Notes under the pieces: model-generated
Seen by the model: the letters and a program-made list of their open reading frames with translations, nothing else
What the model was told of the DNA's origin: nothing
Database searches by the model: none
Position numbers and translations under genes: made by a program
Origin: JABMPR01 sp964508765
Lineage (GTDB): Bacteria; Fidelibacterota; UBA8477; JABMPR01
Reading direction: 5' to 3'
DNA length: 64,000 nt
Assembly (NCBI GenBank): GCA_964508765.1
Contig: CAZDVD010000001.1
Coordinates: 1-64,000 of the forward strand
Shown: positions 17,264 to 26,957 of the stretch, piece after piece
How positions within the stretch are numbered: the stretch's first letter is position 1
Layout of the letters: each line of letters opens with the position of its first letter

Positions 17264-19549
17264 ATGAGCCCAAAAGCACCCTCTGACCCATCTCCTTCAC
17301 GCCAAGTAAGACTGCTTTTCCTCCTGATTCTCATTAGCCTTCCGATATTGCTTATCGTCCTATTGGAGACAGGCTTGCAATTGTTCGACTATGGCGAAGA
17401 TTTAAGTCTATTTGTTCCGACCCCAGATGAGAACTCTCCCACCCTCGGAGTAAATCTCAATATCGGTAGGCGTTATTACTACTTTTCCAGCGATCAATTC
17501 GACCCCAAACCCCAAAAAGATCTTTTCTTGAAGCAAAAGCCAGCCAATGGCTATCGGATTTTTGTACTTGGAGCTTCAACTGCTGCTGGATTCCCTTTTG
17601 GTACAAATGTATCCTTTTCACGTTTCTTACATCAGCGACTTGTAGATGTGTTTACAGAACACCATGTTGAGGTCATAAATACGGCCATTACATCTATCAA
17701 TTCATATAGCCTACTTGACTTTGTAGACGAAATTCTCGAACAGCAGCCTGATGCAATACTGCTTTATGCGGGCCAGAATGAATACCTCGGTCCCTTTGGA
17801 CCGGTAGCTCAAGTAACTCTTGGTCGTTCTCCCTGGATGGTCAGATCCATCCTCAAACTCCAACGTTTTAAAACATTCCTATTGATACGGGATCTATTTA
17901 GTCCACTCATTAAACAGATGGCAAATAACATCACCCCCACCTCCATTCAGGGCTCTCAGGGAGGAGTTGATTCAAACTTTATAGCCAACACAAAGGTGCC
18001 TTTGGATAGTGAGCTGTATAAGCGTGGGGTAACTCAGTTTGAATCAAACTTACGTCTGATCATTCAGAAAGTGAAAAAGCAGGATGTTGATCTGGTGCTG
18101 AGTGAGATTGTTTCAAACTTACGTGATCAGCCTCCATTTCCAACCTTTGAGAGCGACTCACTTGATCCAGCCCGCGTCAAATATTCTCAAGCACGCACAC
18201 TGGAAGCCCAAGGCCATTATGATGGGGCCCGGCTAGCTTATTACCAGGCAAAGGATTTAGACCCTGTCCGATTCAGGTCACCGGAGGCATTTAATGATAT
18301 CCTGACAAAATTATCTGCCGAATTCAACATACCTCTTGTTCCCATGCGATCTGAATTCGAAGACATCTCGCCCAATGGTCTCATTGGCAATAATATCATG
18401 CTGGATCATGTTCATCCGACAAAAGAAGGCTATTTTCTCATGGCAAACGCCTTTTATCGGACGATGAAACAAGAGAAAATGATCGAGGCAAACTGGCCAA
18501 AGATTTCTCCGGTTGTGGTTCGTTCTTACTTAGAGAGATGGCCATTTACAGCACTGGATAGTGTCTATTCTCATCTGGTCATCGAAAATCTTATCAGTGG
18601 ATGGCCATTCAAAGTGTCCAACTTCAGCTCAATTTATGCCAACGAAACCGTGCTTGATAAATTTCAGCTTCATGATCTCGTTGATTCCATAGGTCTCAAG
18701 ACTTATACCATACCAGGATATAGTCTGCAGCAAGGTCATCTAGAATTGGCTCAACATTACGAATCCGAGGGGAATATTGAAGCTGCCTTAGCTGAATACG
18801 AAACACTTATCGCAAGCATTCCTTTTATTGATAATTTTTATGAGGATGCTGTTCGGATTCTAATAAAGAATAAAGAATTCATTCGCTGTAGAAAACTGCT
18901 GATTAATGGACTTCATTATAACCCATCAGCGAAAATATATAAGTTACTGGGGCAGACAGAACTCGTCATGGAAATGTTGGCTCTAGCTATCGAACATCTC
19001 CAATTATCACACCAGAAGAGAGCGGACGACCCCCAGGTCATCCGAAATTTAATAAAAGCATATGCTGCTGTTGGAGAATTTAATCTTGCCCAAAACATGC
19101 TATCATACTATGAGAGCGTCAGCAATGATTTACCAACAGTTCATTCACTCGGGCGTGCTGTTTCACGATCAAAGGAACTATATCTCCAAGCCCTAGAAAA
19201 AGTGCAGCAGGCAGAAACTCTAATCAAAAGTAATGATTTCAAATCTGCAATTCAATTGCTTCAAACCTCGGTAAAAATGAAGGAGACACATCAGGCGAGT
19301 GCTCTGATGGGAAAATTACTATTGAATGCAGGTCAAGCAGATCTTGCGTTAAGATACCTTGAACGCGCCAGAAACATGAGCCTAAATGTCGATCCCAGTT
19401 TACTTTATTTTATGTCACGTACATACGCAATGCAGGGACAACATCTAGAAGCTAATAAATTATATCTAGAACTGAAAAGCAAGCACCCTGCAGTTGAACT
19501 ACTTGACCGGCTGGAATCTGATTTACGCAAAATGGGATATGTATTGTAA
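17264..19549 (+). CDS. membrane-anchored SGNH-hydrolase-like protein with TPR repeats
   Basis: 761 residues, same architecture as the protein at 3824-5980. N-terminal anchor (about 16-34), SGNH domain with GASTAAG (Ser105), AGQNEYLG (Asn172) and LDHVHPTKEGYF (Asp381, His384), then TPR-like helices from about 490 to the end. Conserved blocks around GYRIFVLG and the segment (S)EIVSNLRDQ/PPF are nearly the same in both paralogues, while the TPR parts have diverged. A secreted or periplasmic ester hydrolase linked to protein-protein contacts is the likely reading; the substrate is unknown. No clear ribosome site precedes the ATG. It is followed 42 bases later by the AGE-fold gene and probably shares its transcript. 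Confidence 0.8.
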   Translation: MSPKAPSDPSPSRQVRLLFLLILISLPILLIVLLETGLQLFDYGEDLSLFVPTPDENSPTLGVNLNIGRRYYYFSSDQFDPKPQKDLFLKQKPANGYRIFVLGASTAAGFPFGTNVSFSRFLHQRLVDVFTEHHVEVINTAITSINSYSLLDFVDEILEQQPDAILLYAGQNEYLGPFGPVAQVTLGRSPWMVRSILKLQRFKTFLLIRDLFSPLIKQMANNITPTSIQGSQGGVDSNFIANTKVPLDSELYKRGVTQFESNLRLIIQKVKKQDVDLVLSEIVSNLRDQPPFPTFESDSLDPARVKYSQARTLEAQGHYDGARLAYYQAKDLDPVRFRSPEAFNDILTKLSAEFNIPLVPMRSEFEDISPNGLIGNNIMLDHVHPTKEGYFLMANAFYRTMKQEKMIEANWPKISPVVVRSYLERWPFTALDSVYSHLVIENLISGWPFKVSNFSSIYANETVLDKFQLHDLVDSIGLKTYTIPGYSLQQGHLELAQHYESEGNIEAALAEYETLIASIPFIDNFYEDAVRILIKNKEFIRCRKLLINGLHYNPSAKIYKLLGQTELVMEMLALAIEHLQLSHQKRADDPQVIRNLIKAYAAVGEFNLAQNMLSYYESVSNDLPTVHSLGRAVSRSKELYLQALEKVQQAETLIKSNDFKSAIQLLQTSVKMKETHQASALMGKLLLNAGQADLALRYLERARNMSLNVDPSLLYFMSRTYAMQGQHLEANKLYLELKSKHPAVELLDRLESDLRKMGYVL

Positions 19550-19591
19550 TTCGTACAAGACACTCTCTAAGAAAGGGTATAGAGGAACTCA

Positions 19592-21292
19592 ATGAACAGA
19601 TATGGAACATTCATAAGTAGAGTACTTTGGCTGAACTTGTGTCTGGTCCTTTCGATTGATGCCCAAGTTGAGATTCAATCCCCATATATTCTCAATCCCG
19701 AGGCCAATATTGGTTTTGTGGATAGTTGCGCAAACTTTTGGTTAAGTGCATATGACGATGAGTATGGAGGCTTCTTTACCAACGTGAGTGAAGATGGTAC
19801 ACCCATAAATTCCGAGAAATTCCTGCTGACACAAACCCGTGATGCGTATGCCATGGCTCGAGGATTCCAGATGACAGGAGATACAACATACCTGGGGTAT
19901 GGCCGAGCGACCCTTAATTTTATGTATGATACCTATTGGGATGAGGTGAATGACGGCTGGGATGACAGACAAGCCGGTAAAGGGTCGTTTACTCAACATT
20001 ATGCCATGATCGGCATAGCGGCCATGTGGGAAGCCAGTGCACGTTCAATTGACTATGAATACCTGATGAGGGGATATCAATCCCTTGACGATCATCTCTG
20101 GGATTCAAGAATCGATTATCCAGGCTACTATGACCAGGCAAACGAAGATTGGACAAATCCTCACGATAAGGGTTTCACACCTACAGTGGACGGAATTACG
20201 ACGAATGTCTTACCCTTATATCTATTGACACAGGAGGTGATCCATCATTCGCGTCTCCTGCAATTAGCGGATCTCATTGCTGAACATTTAGTACCGACGA
20301 TGGACCATTACGACTATGGTTTCGCGGAATCCTTTGACTCAGACTGGGTAGAGAGGGATTACGATTCCTTTTATTTTACCGGACATATCCTGAAATCCGC
20401 CTGGTGTCTGGCAAGAGCCTATTTAGTCGAGCCCAAACCGGAGTATCTGGAAGCGGCAACCAGAATTCTAGATGATGTTATCGTGAGGAGTGACAACTAC
20501 GATTATGGCGAGTGGTGGGAATGGGAGCAGGCTTTTACGGCTGGAATGATGGTTTTTTATATCACCGGCAATGAAACTTACCTGACCTTTGCTGATGAAT
20601 ACATTGATTACTTCATGGATACCTCTGTCGATTATGTCTACGGTGATGTCTACCGCAATCCAAGCTCCGGAACGAACAAAGGAGACTATTACAAAGCCGG
20701 CTACCACTCAACGGAACTGGGCTATTATATGTATTTGTACAGTAACCTGTATTATTACAAAAATCCTGCTTCGCTTTACTACTATTTTGAACCCATTGAC
20801 AGCGCTCGACAGGTTTCATTATACCCCATTGCTATTGAAGATTCGGTCTTGAATATCACTAATGTGACCTTGGACGGTGAAGCATTTTTCGATTTTGATC
20901 CAGATAGTCGTACACTGAATATTGCCGAAGGAGTTGGCGGTATTTTCTATGTAACATTTGAGAGTATGGGTAGATTTGCTGAAATTGAACAGCAATCAAA
21001 TTCAGTAAATCCCAGTTCATATTCTCTCTTTCAGAACTACCCTAATCCCTTTAATCCAACTACACGTATCCAATATACCTTACCAGAGGAGAGCGAAGTC
21101 ACGGTCATAATCTATAACATCGTAGGAAGAGTAGTCAGAGAGCTGGCGAATACATCACAACCTGCAGGTTGGTATGATTATCAGTGGCATGGAGAGGATC
21201 AGAATGGATTGCCAGTAGGGACTGGTGTGTATTTCTGTCGAATACAAGCAGGGGATTACAGCAAGACGATCAAGATGGTCTATCTGCGATAG
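19592..21292 (+). CDS. secreted AGE-superfamily (N-acylglucosamine 2-epimerase-like) enzyme with T9SS tail
   Basis: 566 residues. A signal peptide (to about IDAQ) is followed by an (alpha/alpha)6-barrel of the AGE superfamily, about 35-400: GGFFTNVSEDG, KFLLTQTRDAYAMARGF, GSFTQHYAMIGIAAMW, EWWEWEQAFTAGMM and HSTELGYYMYLYSN. A beta domain and a sorting signature follow (FQNYPNPFNPTTRIQYTLPE). The family includes cellobiose 2-epimerase and mannose isomerases, and those enzymes are normally cytoplasmic, so a surface-exported member is unusual. Beside a cellobiose phosphorylase, epimerisation or hydrolysis of a beta-glucoside is possible, but the exact reaction cannot be read. GAGGAA stands seven bases before the ATG. 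Confidence 0.7.
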   Translation: MNRYGTFISRVLWLNLCLVLSIDAQVEIQSPYILNPEANIGFVDSCANFWLSAYDDEYGGFFTNVSEDGTPINSEKFLLTQTRDAYAMARGFQMTGDTTYLGYGRATLNFMYDTYWDEVNDGWDDRQAGKGSFTQHYAMIGIAAMWEASARSIDYEYLMRGYQSLDDHLWDSRIDYPGYYDQANEDWTNPHDKGFTPTVDGITTNVLPLYLLTQEVIHHSRLLQLADLIAEHLVPTMDHYDYGFAESFDSDWVERDYDSFYFTGHILKSAWCLARAYLVEPKPEYLEAATRILDDVIVRSDNYDYGEWWEWEQAFTAGMMVFYITGNETYLTFADEYIDYFMDTSVDYVYGDVYRNPSSGTNKGDYYKAGYHSTELGYYMYLYSNLYYYKNPASLYYYFEPIDSARQVSLYPIAIEDSVLNITNVTLDGEAFFDFDPDSRTLNIAEGVGGIFYVTFESMGRFAEIEQQSNSVNPSSYSLFQNYPNPFNPTTRIQYTLPEESEVTVIIYNIVGRVVRELANTSQPAGWYDYQWHGEDQNGLPVGTGVYFCRIQAGDYSKTIKMVYLR

Positions 21293-21506
21293 AATCCCAC
21301 CAAACCCAGCAATAGCGCCATCCGACCTTAAGAAACACCTCTTCTTCACAGAATGGTTATTAGCAAAGTGCAGGAATTAGGGAACTGGTGGGGATCGCTT
21401 CCCTGCTATATCCCCTGACGGAAAGAATCTGTTTTTTTTACTCGGCGTACACCCGATCACAACAAAAATGTTTACTGAACGATTAAGCTAAGGATTAATT
21501 TCGTTC

Positions 21507-23960
21507 TCATTTGGATTTACCACTTTTAATAATTGTGGCTACTATGTTATGAATTTTGCCAGGTTTCATCACGGGGATCTTATTCCCTGAGATAGTTTTA
21601 CCATCCACGACCAGGGAGACATCACCCTTTTCGAGATGAGCAGGATTGTTAATTTCAATTTTGTAGGTGACTCCACGAAACTTACGCTCAATGGAGTAAC
21701 GCTCCCATTCTCCAGGAATACAGGGATCGACGATTAATCCATCATAGTCTGGCTGAAGGCCCAGGATATAGCGAGAGATGGCATAATAATTCCAGGATGC
21801 CGTACCAGTTAACCATGAGTTTTTGGCTTCACCCGGTCTGGCAGCATCTTTTCCAGCAATCATTTGAGCATAAACATAGGGCTCGGTTCGATGCAGCTCA
21901 GACACATCTTCAAGATAGGCAGGTGCAATTTTTCTGTAGGTCTCAAAGGCGCGTGAACCACGCCCAATTTTGGTCTCGGCAATAGTTATCCAGGGATTGT
22001 TGTGACAAAAAATACCGGCATTTTCCTTATACCCTGGAGGATAGGTTGAAATTTCACCCAGATTGAGCTTGTAGCTTGTGAAGGCGGGTTGGTTCAGCAC
22101 AATACCATGCTCACACTCCAGTTGATCTCTCACGGAGTCAAGTGTTTGTAGTGCTCGACCATCCTCAATACCGATTCCAGCCATTACACACATACCCTGG
22201 GGCTCGATAAATATTTTCCCTTCATCATTTTCGTGGCTGCCTACTTTTTCACCGAAGTGATCATAGGCTCTGAGAAACCACTCGCCATCCCAACCATGTT
22301 CAGCTATGGCAGCTTCCATCTTGTGGACTTCTGTCTCCGCTCTTGTGGCCTCAGCCGCATTCCCAATCTGTTGACAAACCCTGGCGTACTCCTTGCCATA
22401 GGCCACAAACATTCCTGCTATAAAGACTGATTCAGCCTTACCCCCTTCCTTATTCTCTGTGGTCTGGAAGGATTCGCCTGGAGTTTCAGAGAAACAATTC
22501 AAATTGAGGCAATCGTTCCAATCAGCTCGGCCAATAAGGGGTAAACCATGGGGTCCCAGATTATTAATAACATGATCGAAAGATCTATTAAGATGCCCGA
22601 TCAGAGGGGCGGCCAGAGTAGGATCATTTTCAAAATCCACGACTTCATCCAGAATGGAAAAGTCACCTGTTTCCTTGAGGTATTCAGTTACAGATAGGAT
22701 CAACCACAAAGGGTCATCATTGAATCCCGTGCCTACCTCATCATTACCCCGCTTGGTGAGAGGCTGGTATTGGTGATAGGCACCACCATCTCGCAATTGA
22801 GTGGCTGCCAGGTCTAGAATTCTTTCGCGGGCTCGTTCTGGAATCTGGTGGACAAAACCGATGATATCTTGATTGGAATCTCGAAATCCCATGCCTCGAC
22901 CAATGCCGCTTTCAAAATAGGAAGCGCTGCGGGATAGATTGAAAGTGATCATACACTGGTAGGGATTCCAGGTATTCACCATGCGCTCCAGTTTCGGGTC
23001 TAAACCCTCAAGTTTATATGTGTTCAACAGACCAGACCAATGTTCTCTTAGTTCACCAAGGGCAGCATTTACCTGCCTGTCGTGCTTGAATTGATGGTGC
23101 ATGGCTTTGGCTGTGTCTTTGTTGATAACGCCTGGTGCAGCCCACTTCTCCTCTATAGAATTTTCCACGTATCCTATGACAAAAATTATGTCACGTGACT
23201 CGCCAGGAAACAATTCTACTTTAATATTATGAGACGCAATGGGCGACCATCCATGTGCCATGGAATTGCCAGACTCCCCCTTTGTTACAGCCTCGGGAGC
23301 ATTTAGACCATTGTATAGACCGAGAAAAGCTTCCCGATCTGTATCGAAACCAGTTAATGGATCGCTGCAGGCATAGAACGCGAAGTGATTACGACGTTCG
23401 CGATACTCAGTTTTATGATATATGATGCGCTCTTCAACTTCCACCTCTCCCGTGTTCAAATTTCGCTGGAAGTTGGTGGCATCATCCTGGGCATCCCACA
23501 AGGCCCACTCTACAAAACTGAACAGATCGAGTTTTTTGGGGACATCGCCCGTATTCTTCAGTGAGATCCGTTGGACTTCACCTTTGAATTTGAGGGGAAC
23601 CAGATGGGTTACTTCAGCTCGAATCCCATTTCGTTCACCAGTAATGATAGAATATCCAAGCCCATGCCGACATGAATACTTTTCCAGAGTGGCTTGAACC
23701 GGTTGCCAGCCTGGATTCCAGATATCATCACCGTCTTTGATATAGAAATAAGTCCCGCTCTGGTCCAGAGGAACGTTGTTATATCGATACCGGGTGATGC
23801 GACGGAGTTTGGCATCCTGATAAAAAGAATAGCCCCCTCCTGTATTTGAGATAAGTCTGAAGTAATCTTGATTACCCAGATAATTAATCCACGGCCAGGG
23901 TGTCTTAGGATCCGTGATAACATATTCACGGCGTTCATCATCAAAATATCCAAATTTCAA
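21507..23960 (-). CDS. cellobiose phosphorylase (GH94)
   Basis: 817 residues. It splits cellobiose with phosphate into glucose 1-phosphate and glucose in the cytoplasm, saving ATP. Similarity to the clostridial enzyme is strong throughout: KFGYFDDERREYVITDP at the start, ARLRRITRYRYNN-like segment, YHKTEYRERRNH, FESGIGRGMGFRDSNQD and WLTGTASWNYYAIS. The catalytic acid is Asp483 in IGRADWNDCLNLN. No signal peptide, as expected. The start is TTG (23960), with GAGGAT six bases before it, giving the family's normal N-terminus. It follows the symporter gene by 16 bases, so uptake and phosphorolysis are co-expressed. Confidence 0.95.
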   Translation of the reverse strand: MKFGYFDDERREYVITDPKTPWPWINYLGNQDYFRLISNTGGGYSFYQDAKLRRITRYRYNNVPLDQSGTYFYIKDGDDIWNPGWQPVQATLEKYSCRHGLGYSIITGERNGIRAEVTHLVPLKFKGEVQRISLKNTGDVPKKLDLFSFVEWALWDAQDDATNFQRNLNTGEVEVEERIIYHKTEYRERRNHFAFYACSDPLTGFDTDREAFLGLYNGLNAPEAVTKGESGNSMAHGWSPIASHNIKVELFPGESRDIIFVIGYVENSIEEKWAAPGVINKDTAKAMHHQFKHDRQVNAALGELREHWSGLLNTYKLEGLDPKLERMVNTWNPYQCMITFNLSRSASYFESGIGRGMGFRDSNQDIIGFVHQIPERARERILDLAATQLRDGGAYHQYQPLTKRGNDEVGTGFNDDPLWLILSVTEYLKETGDFSILDEVVDFENDPTLAAPLIGHLNRSFDHVINNLGPHGLPLIGRADWNDCLNLNCFSETPGESFQTTENKEGGKAESVFIAGMFVAYGKEYARVCQQIGNAAEATRAETEVHKMEAAIAEHGWDGEWFLRAYDHFGEKVGSHENDEGKIFIEPQGMCVMAGIGIEDGRALQTLDSVRDQLECEHGIVLNQPAFTSYKLNLGEISTYPPGYKENAGIFCHNNPWITIAETKIGRGSRAFETYRKIAPAYLEDVSELHRTEPYVYAQMIAGKDAARPGEAKNSWLTGTASWNYYAISRYILGLQPDYDGLIVDPCIPGEWERYSIERKFRGVTYKIEINNPAHLEKGDVSLVVDGKTISGNKIPVMKPGKIHNIVATIIKSGKSK

Positions 23961-23976
23961 GGTTTATCCTCTTCGA

Positions 23977-25767
23977 TTAATCATTAGCCAGCTCATCATA
24001 CCAGCGTTTTTTCAGCCAGTAACTCGTTGCAATTGCCAGAGCTACTGCAAATCCCATGGCATACCATTCACGGATGATGAGATAGACAGGAGCTACTACC
24101 AAGGAAGTCTGCCAGATGATTCCAACAGCTACATTGCTTAAGTCACGTCCTGCAGATGCACCGGTTTTGAATTCTGGATTTTCTTTGAGAACTTCGGCAG
24201 CCACTGGACCCCAGAAACCCCAGGGACGCACGGTAGTATAGAAAGATTTGAGATCATCCATTTCATCGGGTTGTGTCATAAGACTACCCAGAATACTACC
24301 CACGGCACCCATTCCCATCGTCACAGGGAAATAATACAAATAATCAGAAGCAGGTACGATCTGAGCCAGGATCATGGCGGTTACGATTCCAGAGAGCATA
24401 CCCCAGAAATATCCATAGCCATTAAAGCGCCACCAGTGCCATTTCAAGACGTTTGGAATGGTAAAACCACCCCATAGACCTGTAACGATCCAACCCATGG
24501 CAGAATGGATACTTTCAGCCTGAGTTCCCATGATCACTCCCACCACCACGATGAGGATACTGGCTCCATAACTCATCCAGATCACTTTCTTCTCACTGGC
24601 ATCAGGATTGATGTAGCGTTTGTATATATCGTTGACCAGATAGGCTGCACCAGAATTCACTGTGGAATCAAAGGTACTCATATAAGCTGCCAAAAGACCA
24701 GCTATGACCAGACCTGTGACACCAACGGGGAAAAATTCGCGAATAACAAAGGGCATAAGCATTTCAAAATCAGCTGCACCCTCCATACTACGTAACTCAC
24801 CGCTAAAGAAAACCAGCCCTAAAACAGCTATTCCACCAATCATGAGCCAGCGAGGAATCAGGGCTGCTGAGACCATTCCACTCATCATGGCAGATTCTTT
24901 AGGGTTGCGGGTTGCCAGGACACGCTGCATATCATAATTGGGTGCCGTACCAGCCATACTGGTAAGAATACCCTTGAAGAGCATCATCATCCAGACAATG
25001 GTGAACATATTATAGCCATCTGTCTTGATCTTCTCAGTTACCGATGGAAGCAAGCTGGACCAGTCCAGATCGAGTGTATATCCGAAAAAGAGGGTTTTCC
25101 AACCATCTGGAATAACCGCGTTGAGGGCATCAGGAGCCACATTGCTCATGGCAATAATGGCAATAAATATCGATGCGATGGTTAACATGATAAACTGGAA
25201 CACATCCGTGATAACCACACTGAACATACCACCCAGAATGACATAAAATGTGGTAATGCCCATAAGTACCATAGCATATGTGTCCGGTGTCCAATCCCAG
25301 GGCAGGAAGGCTGCAGCAAAGCGGCCCACACCCTGATAGGCATAAATCAAAAAGCTCACCACAGAGATGAGAGCAAAAACAACAATAGCAATTCGCGAAA
25401 GCTCAGCGCCGCGACCCTTACCAAAGCGGGTTCCGATCCATTCTGCACCTGTTATTACACCACTACGCCGAATCCAGACGGCCAGGTAGATCATTAAAAA
25501 GATTTGATTGAAGGTGGGCCATAACCAGGGTAGCCAGGTTCCCTTTAGTCCATAAATAAAGAGCATGGAGACCAGCCACATCGTACCCGCAATATCAAAC
25601 ATACTTGAAGCATTTGAGACACCCAGAACGTACCAGGGAATACTACGACCACCCAGGAAGTAGGCATCCATCCCCTTACCTGCCCTACTCCTCAGCCATA
25701 AACCCATGAGGACCACGGCTATTAAATAAATTACGATAATCGAGATGTCGATAAAATGTAGTGTCAT
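23977..25767 (-). CDS. sodium:solute symporter (SSS family), probable sugar uptake
   Basis: 596 residues with about 13-14 membrane helices. Typical SSS elements are present: FLGGRSIPWYVLGVSNASSM near the N-terminus, ITGAEWIGTRFG, GGMFSVVITDVFQF and LLAAYMSTFDSTVNSGAAYL. The last is the conserved sodium-site helix region. It imports a solute with sodium across the inner membrane. Being the first gene of a two-gene unit with cellobiose phosphorylase, it most likely carries cellobiose or a related disaccharide. AAGGAG lies ten bases before the ATG. Confidence 0.85.
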   Translation of the reverse strand: MTLHFIDISIIVIYLIAVVLMGLWLRSRAGKGMDAYFLGGRSIPWYVLGVSNASSMFDIAGTMWLVSMLFIYGLKGTWLPWLWPTFNQIFLMIYLAVWIRRSGVITGAEWIGTRFGKGRGAELSRIAIVVFALISVVSFLIYAYQGVGRFAAAFLPWDWTPDTYAMVLMGITTFYVILGGMFSVVITDVFQFIMLTIASIFIAIIAMSNVAPDALNAVIPDGWKTLFFGYTLDLDWSSLLPSVTEKIKTDGYNMFTIVWMMMLFKGILTSMAGTAPNYDMQRVLATRNPKESAMMSGMVSAALIPRWLMIGGIAVLGLVFFSGELRSMEGAADFEMLMPFVIREFFPVGVTGLVIAGLLAAYMSTFDSTVNSGAAYLVNDIYKRYINPDASEKKVIWMSYGASILIVVVGVIMGTQAESIHSAMGWIVTGLWGGFTIPNVLKWHWWRFNGYGYFWGMLSGIVTAMILAQIVPASDYLYYFPVTMGMGAVGSILGSLMTQPDEMDDLKSFYTTVRPWGFWGPVAAEVLKENPEFKTGASAGRDLSNVAVGIIWQTSLVVAPVYLIIREWYAMGFAVALAIATSYWLKKRWYDELAND

Positions 25768-25802
25768 TGGGAGAATGCTCCTTTTACTAAGATAATTGTG
25801 GC

Positions 25803-25814
25803 TTTAGCGCTTAA
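25803..25814. promoter_or_regulatory. candidate LacI-family operator before symporter
   Basis: TTTAGCGCTTAA, a near-palindrome of the AGCGCT type bound by several LacI-family regulators, lies 36 bases upstream of the symporter ATG. It differs from the palindrome near the LacI gene in this window, so either another regulator acts here or the match is chance. Confidence 0.3.
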
Positions 25815-26399
25815 TAAGTGATTCTTAAATCTCTATCACGGCTCGAAGGATCCAACATAACTATTAACTGCCCTGGATCGACAGTTGATTTAAGGTTGCT
25901 CTCCAAGTATGTCAGCATCTCAGGGATTATGGTAAAATCAACACGCCGAGATTCATCTGGAATAAGACTGATTTTTCTGAAATATTTGAGTTCTTTGACT
26001 GGACGGGTCACATCGGCCACAAGGTCACAAATATAAAGTTGGACTGTTTCAGATTCTGGTGACAACCTGTATTTGTCAGAGTAACAGAAATCTTGGCTAC
26101 CTCACCAACTCGTATTGTGGAGTCCTCAAGAATCGGCTGGCTATACTCGACCCTTGAGTAACCGAGACCATACCCAAAAGCAAATAGCGGCTCAGAAGGA
26201 GTATCACGGCAATGGTGAAAATAAGCGGAAGATTTGTGATTGTAGATCATTTGTATCTGTCCCGAATGATGAGGCACACTCACCATGAGACGACCGTGGC
26301 TAATTTTTCAGATATGCAATCATCACAATCCAGTGAGCCAGGGTAAAGAGGTTGAAGAACAATAAAAAGACAGATACAGGGTCTGAATAGAAGTTTCAT
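25811..26399 (-). pseudogene. GH3 beta-glucosidase remnant with internal deletion
   Basis: The C-terminal fibronectin-like domain of a glycoside hydrolase family 3 enzyme is clear: HHSGQIQMIYNHKSS, FGYGLGYSRVEYS and then, in a second frame, SETVQLYICDLVADVTRPVK and FRKISLIPDESRRVDF up to a stop at 25811. A frameshift separates the two parts near 26070. Upstream, an ATG at 26397-26399 opens a signal-peptide-like stretch (MKLLFRPCICLFIVL) that runs 38 codons to a stop. So the start and the end of the gene remain, while both catalytic domains (about 500-600 residues) are gone. The remnant sits directly upstream of the symporter and phosphorylase, so an older hydrolytic route was probably lost. 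Confidence 0.75.
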
Positions 26400-26572
26400 G
26401 TTACTAATCTAAGAGAAACGATCCCTCGGGGAAGCAACGATTTCATTTGTTAATCCAGAAGACGTTCGAGGGAGTTCGATAGGCAAAAGCAAATACTCTT
26501 CAACTCCTAGTGGTTGGTATAACTATCAGTGGATTCAAGAATCATGCTCTGCATCCTGCTTTTATTAGTAAC
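26400..26572. other. intergenic remnant
   Basis: No gene. Bases 26506-26535 can be read as GWYNYQW, similar to the GWYDYQW in the sorting domain of the AGE-fold protein at 19592-21292; this could be a scrap of a lost T9SS-tagged gene, but it is very short. Confidence 0.25.
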
Positions 26573-26817
26573 GGTGCACATATAATGCACACACCAATTC
26601 ACCAACCTCCACAACCCACTGATACACAGCCACTTACAGAATCAAACAATGGGACTGAAAATCCCCGTGCCTGCCAGGTCGTAGCTAAGCCCCGCCAAAT
26701 GCGGCGGGTGAAGCGTAGGCTGGTCCCGCATCCCGCAGTTATCACCTACGGTGAAACGTGCGGGGAGGCCACCACCACTAAACCCTAGTGCCACAACGGT
26801 TCCTGGGTTTTTTTGTA
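26573..26817 (+). repeat. composite structured repeat, copy B (tRNA-Phe-like arm)
   Basis: The fullest copy. Left block with GTGCACATATAATGCAC, then GGGACTGAAAATCCCC (26651-26666) with a GAA anticodon in a 7-base loop. A hairpin CCCGCC/GGCGGG follows, then a second one with arms CCCGCA and GTGCGGG whose middle also pairs (CACC/GGTG). The right end has GGCCACCA (26767-26774) and a hairpin followed by seven T (to 26817). Confidence 0.65.
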
Positions 26818-26957
26818 TCTTGAACCGCATATTGTAAACTGCCCAGTTTAGACCTGAAATAGGTCAACTAGGGAAGTTATTGCAATCCGATAATATCCAG
26901 GTTTTGAAAACGTAATAACTGCCCCCTCGGATTCGCAAGTGGGCAGGAATGATGCAT

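Noticed and set aside
26510..26788. Open frame over repeat copy B, and similar frames at 27667-27867 and 30376-30714
   Set aside because: They only read through the structured repeats in different frames, share no protein family and lack ribosome sites.
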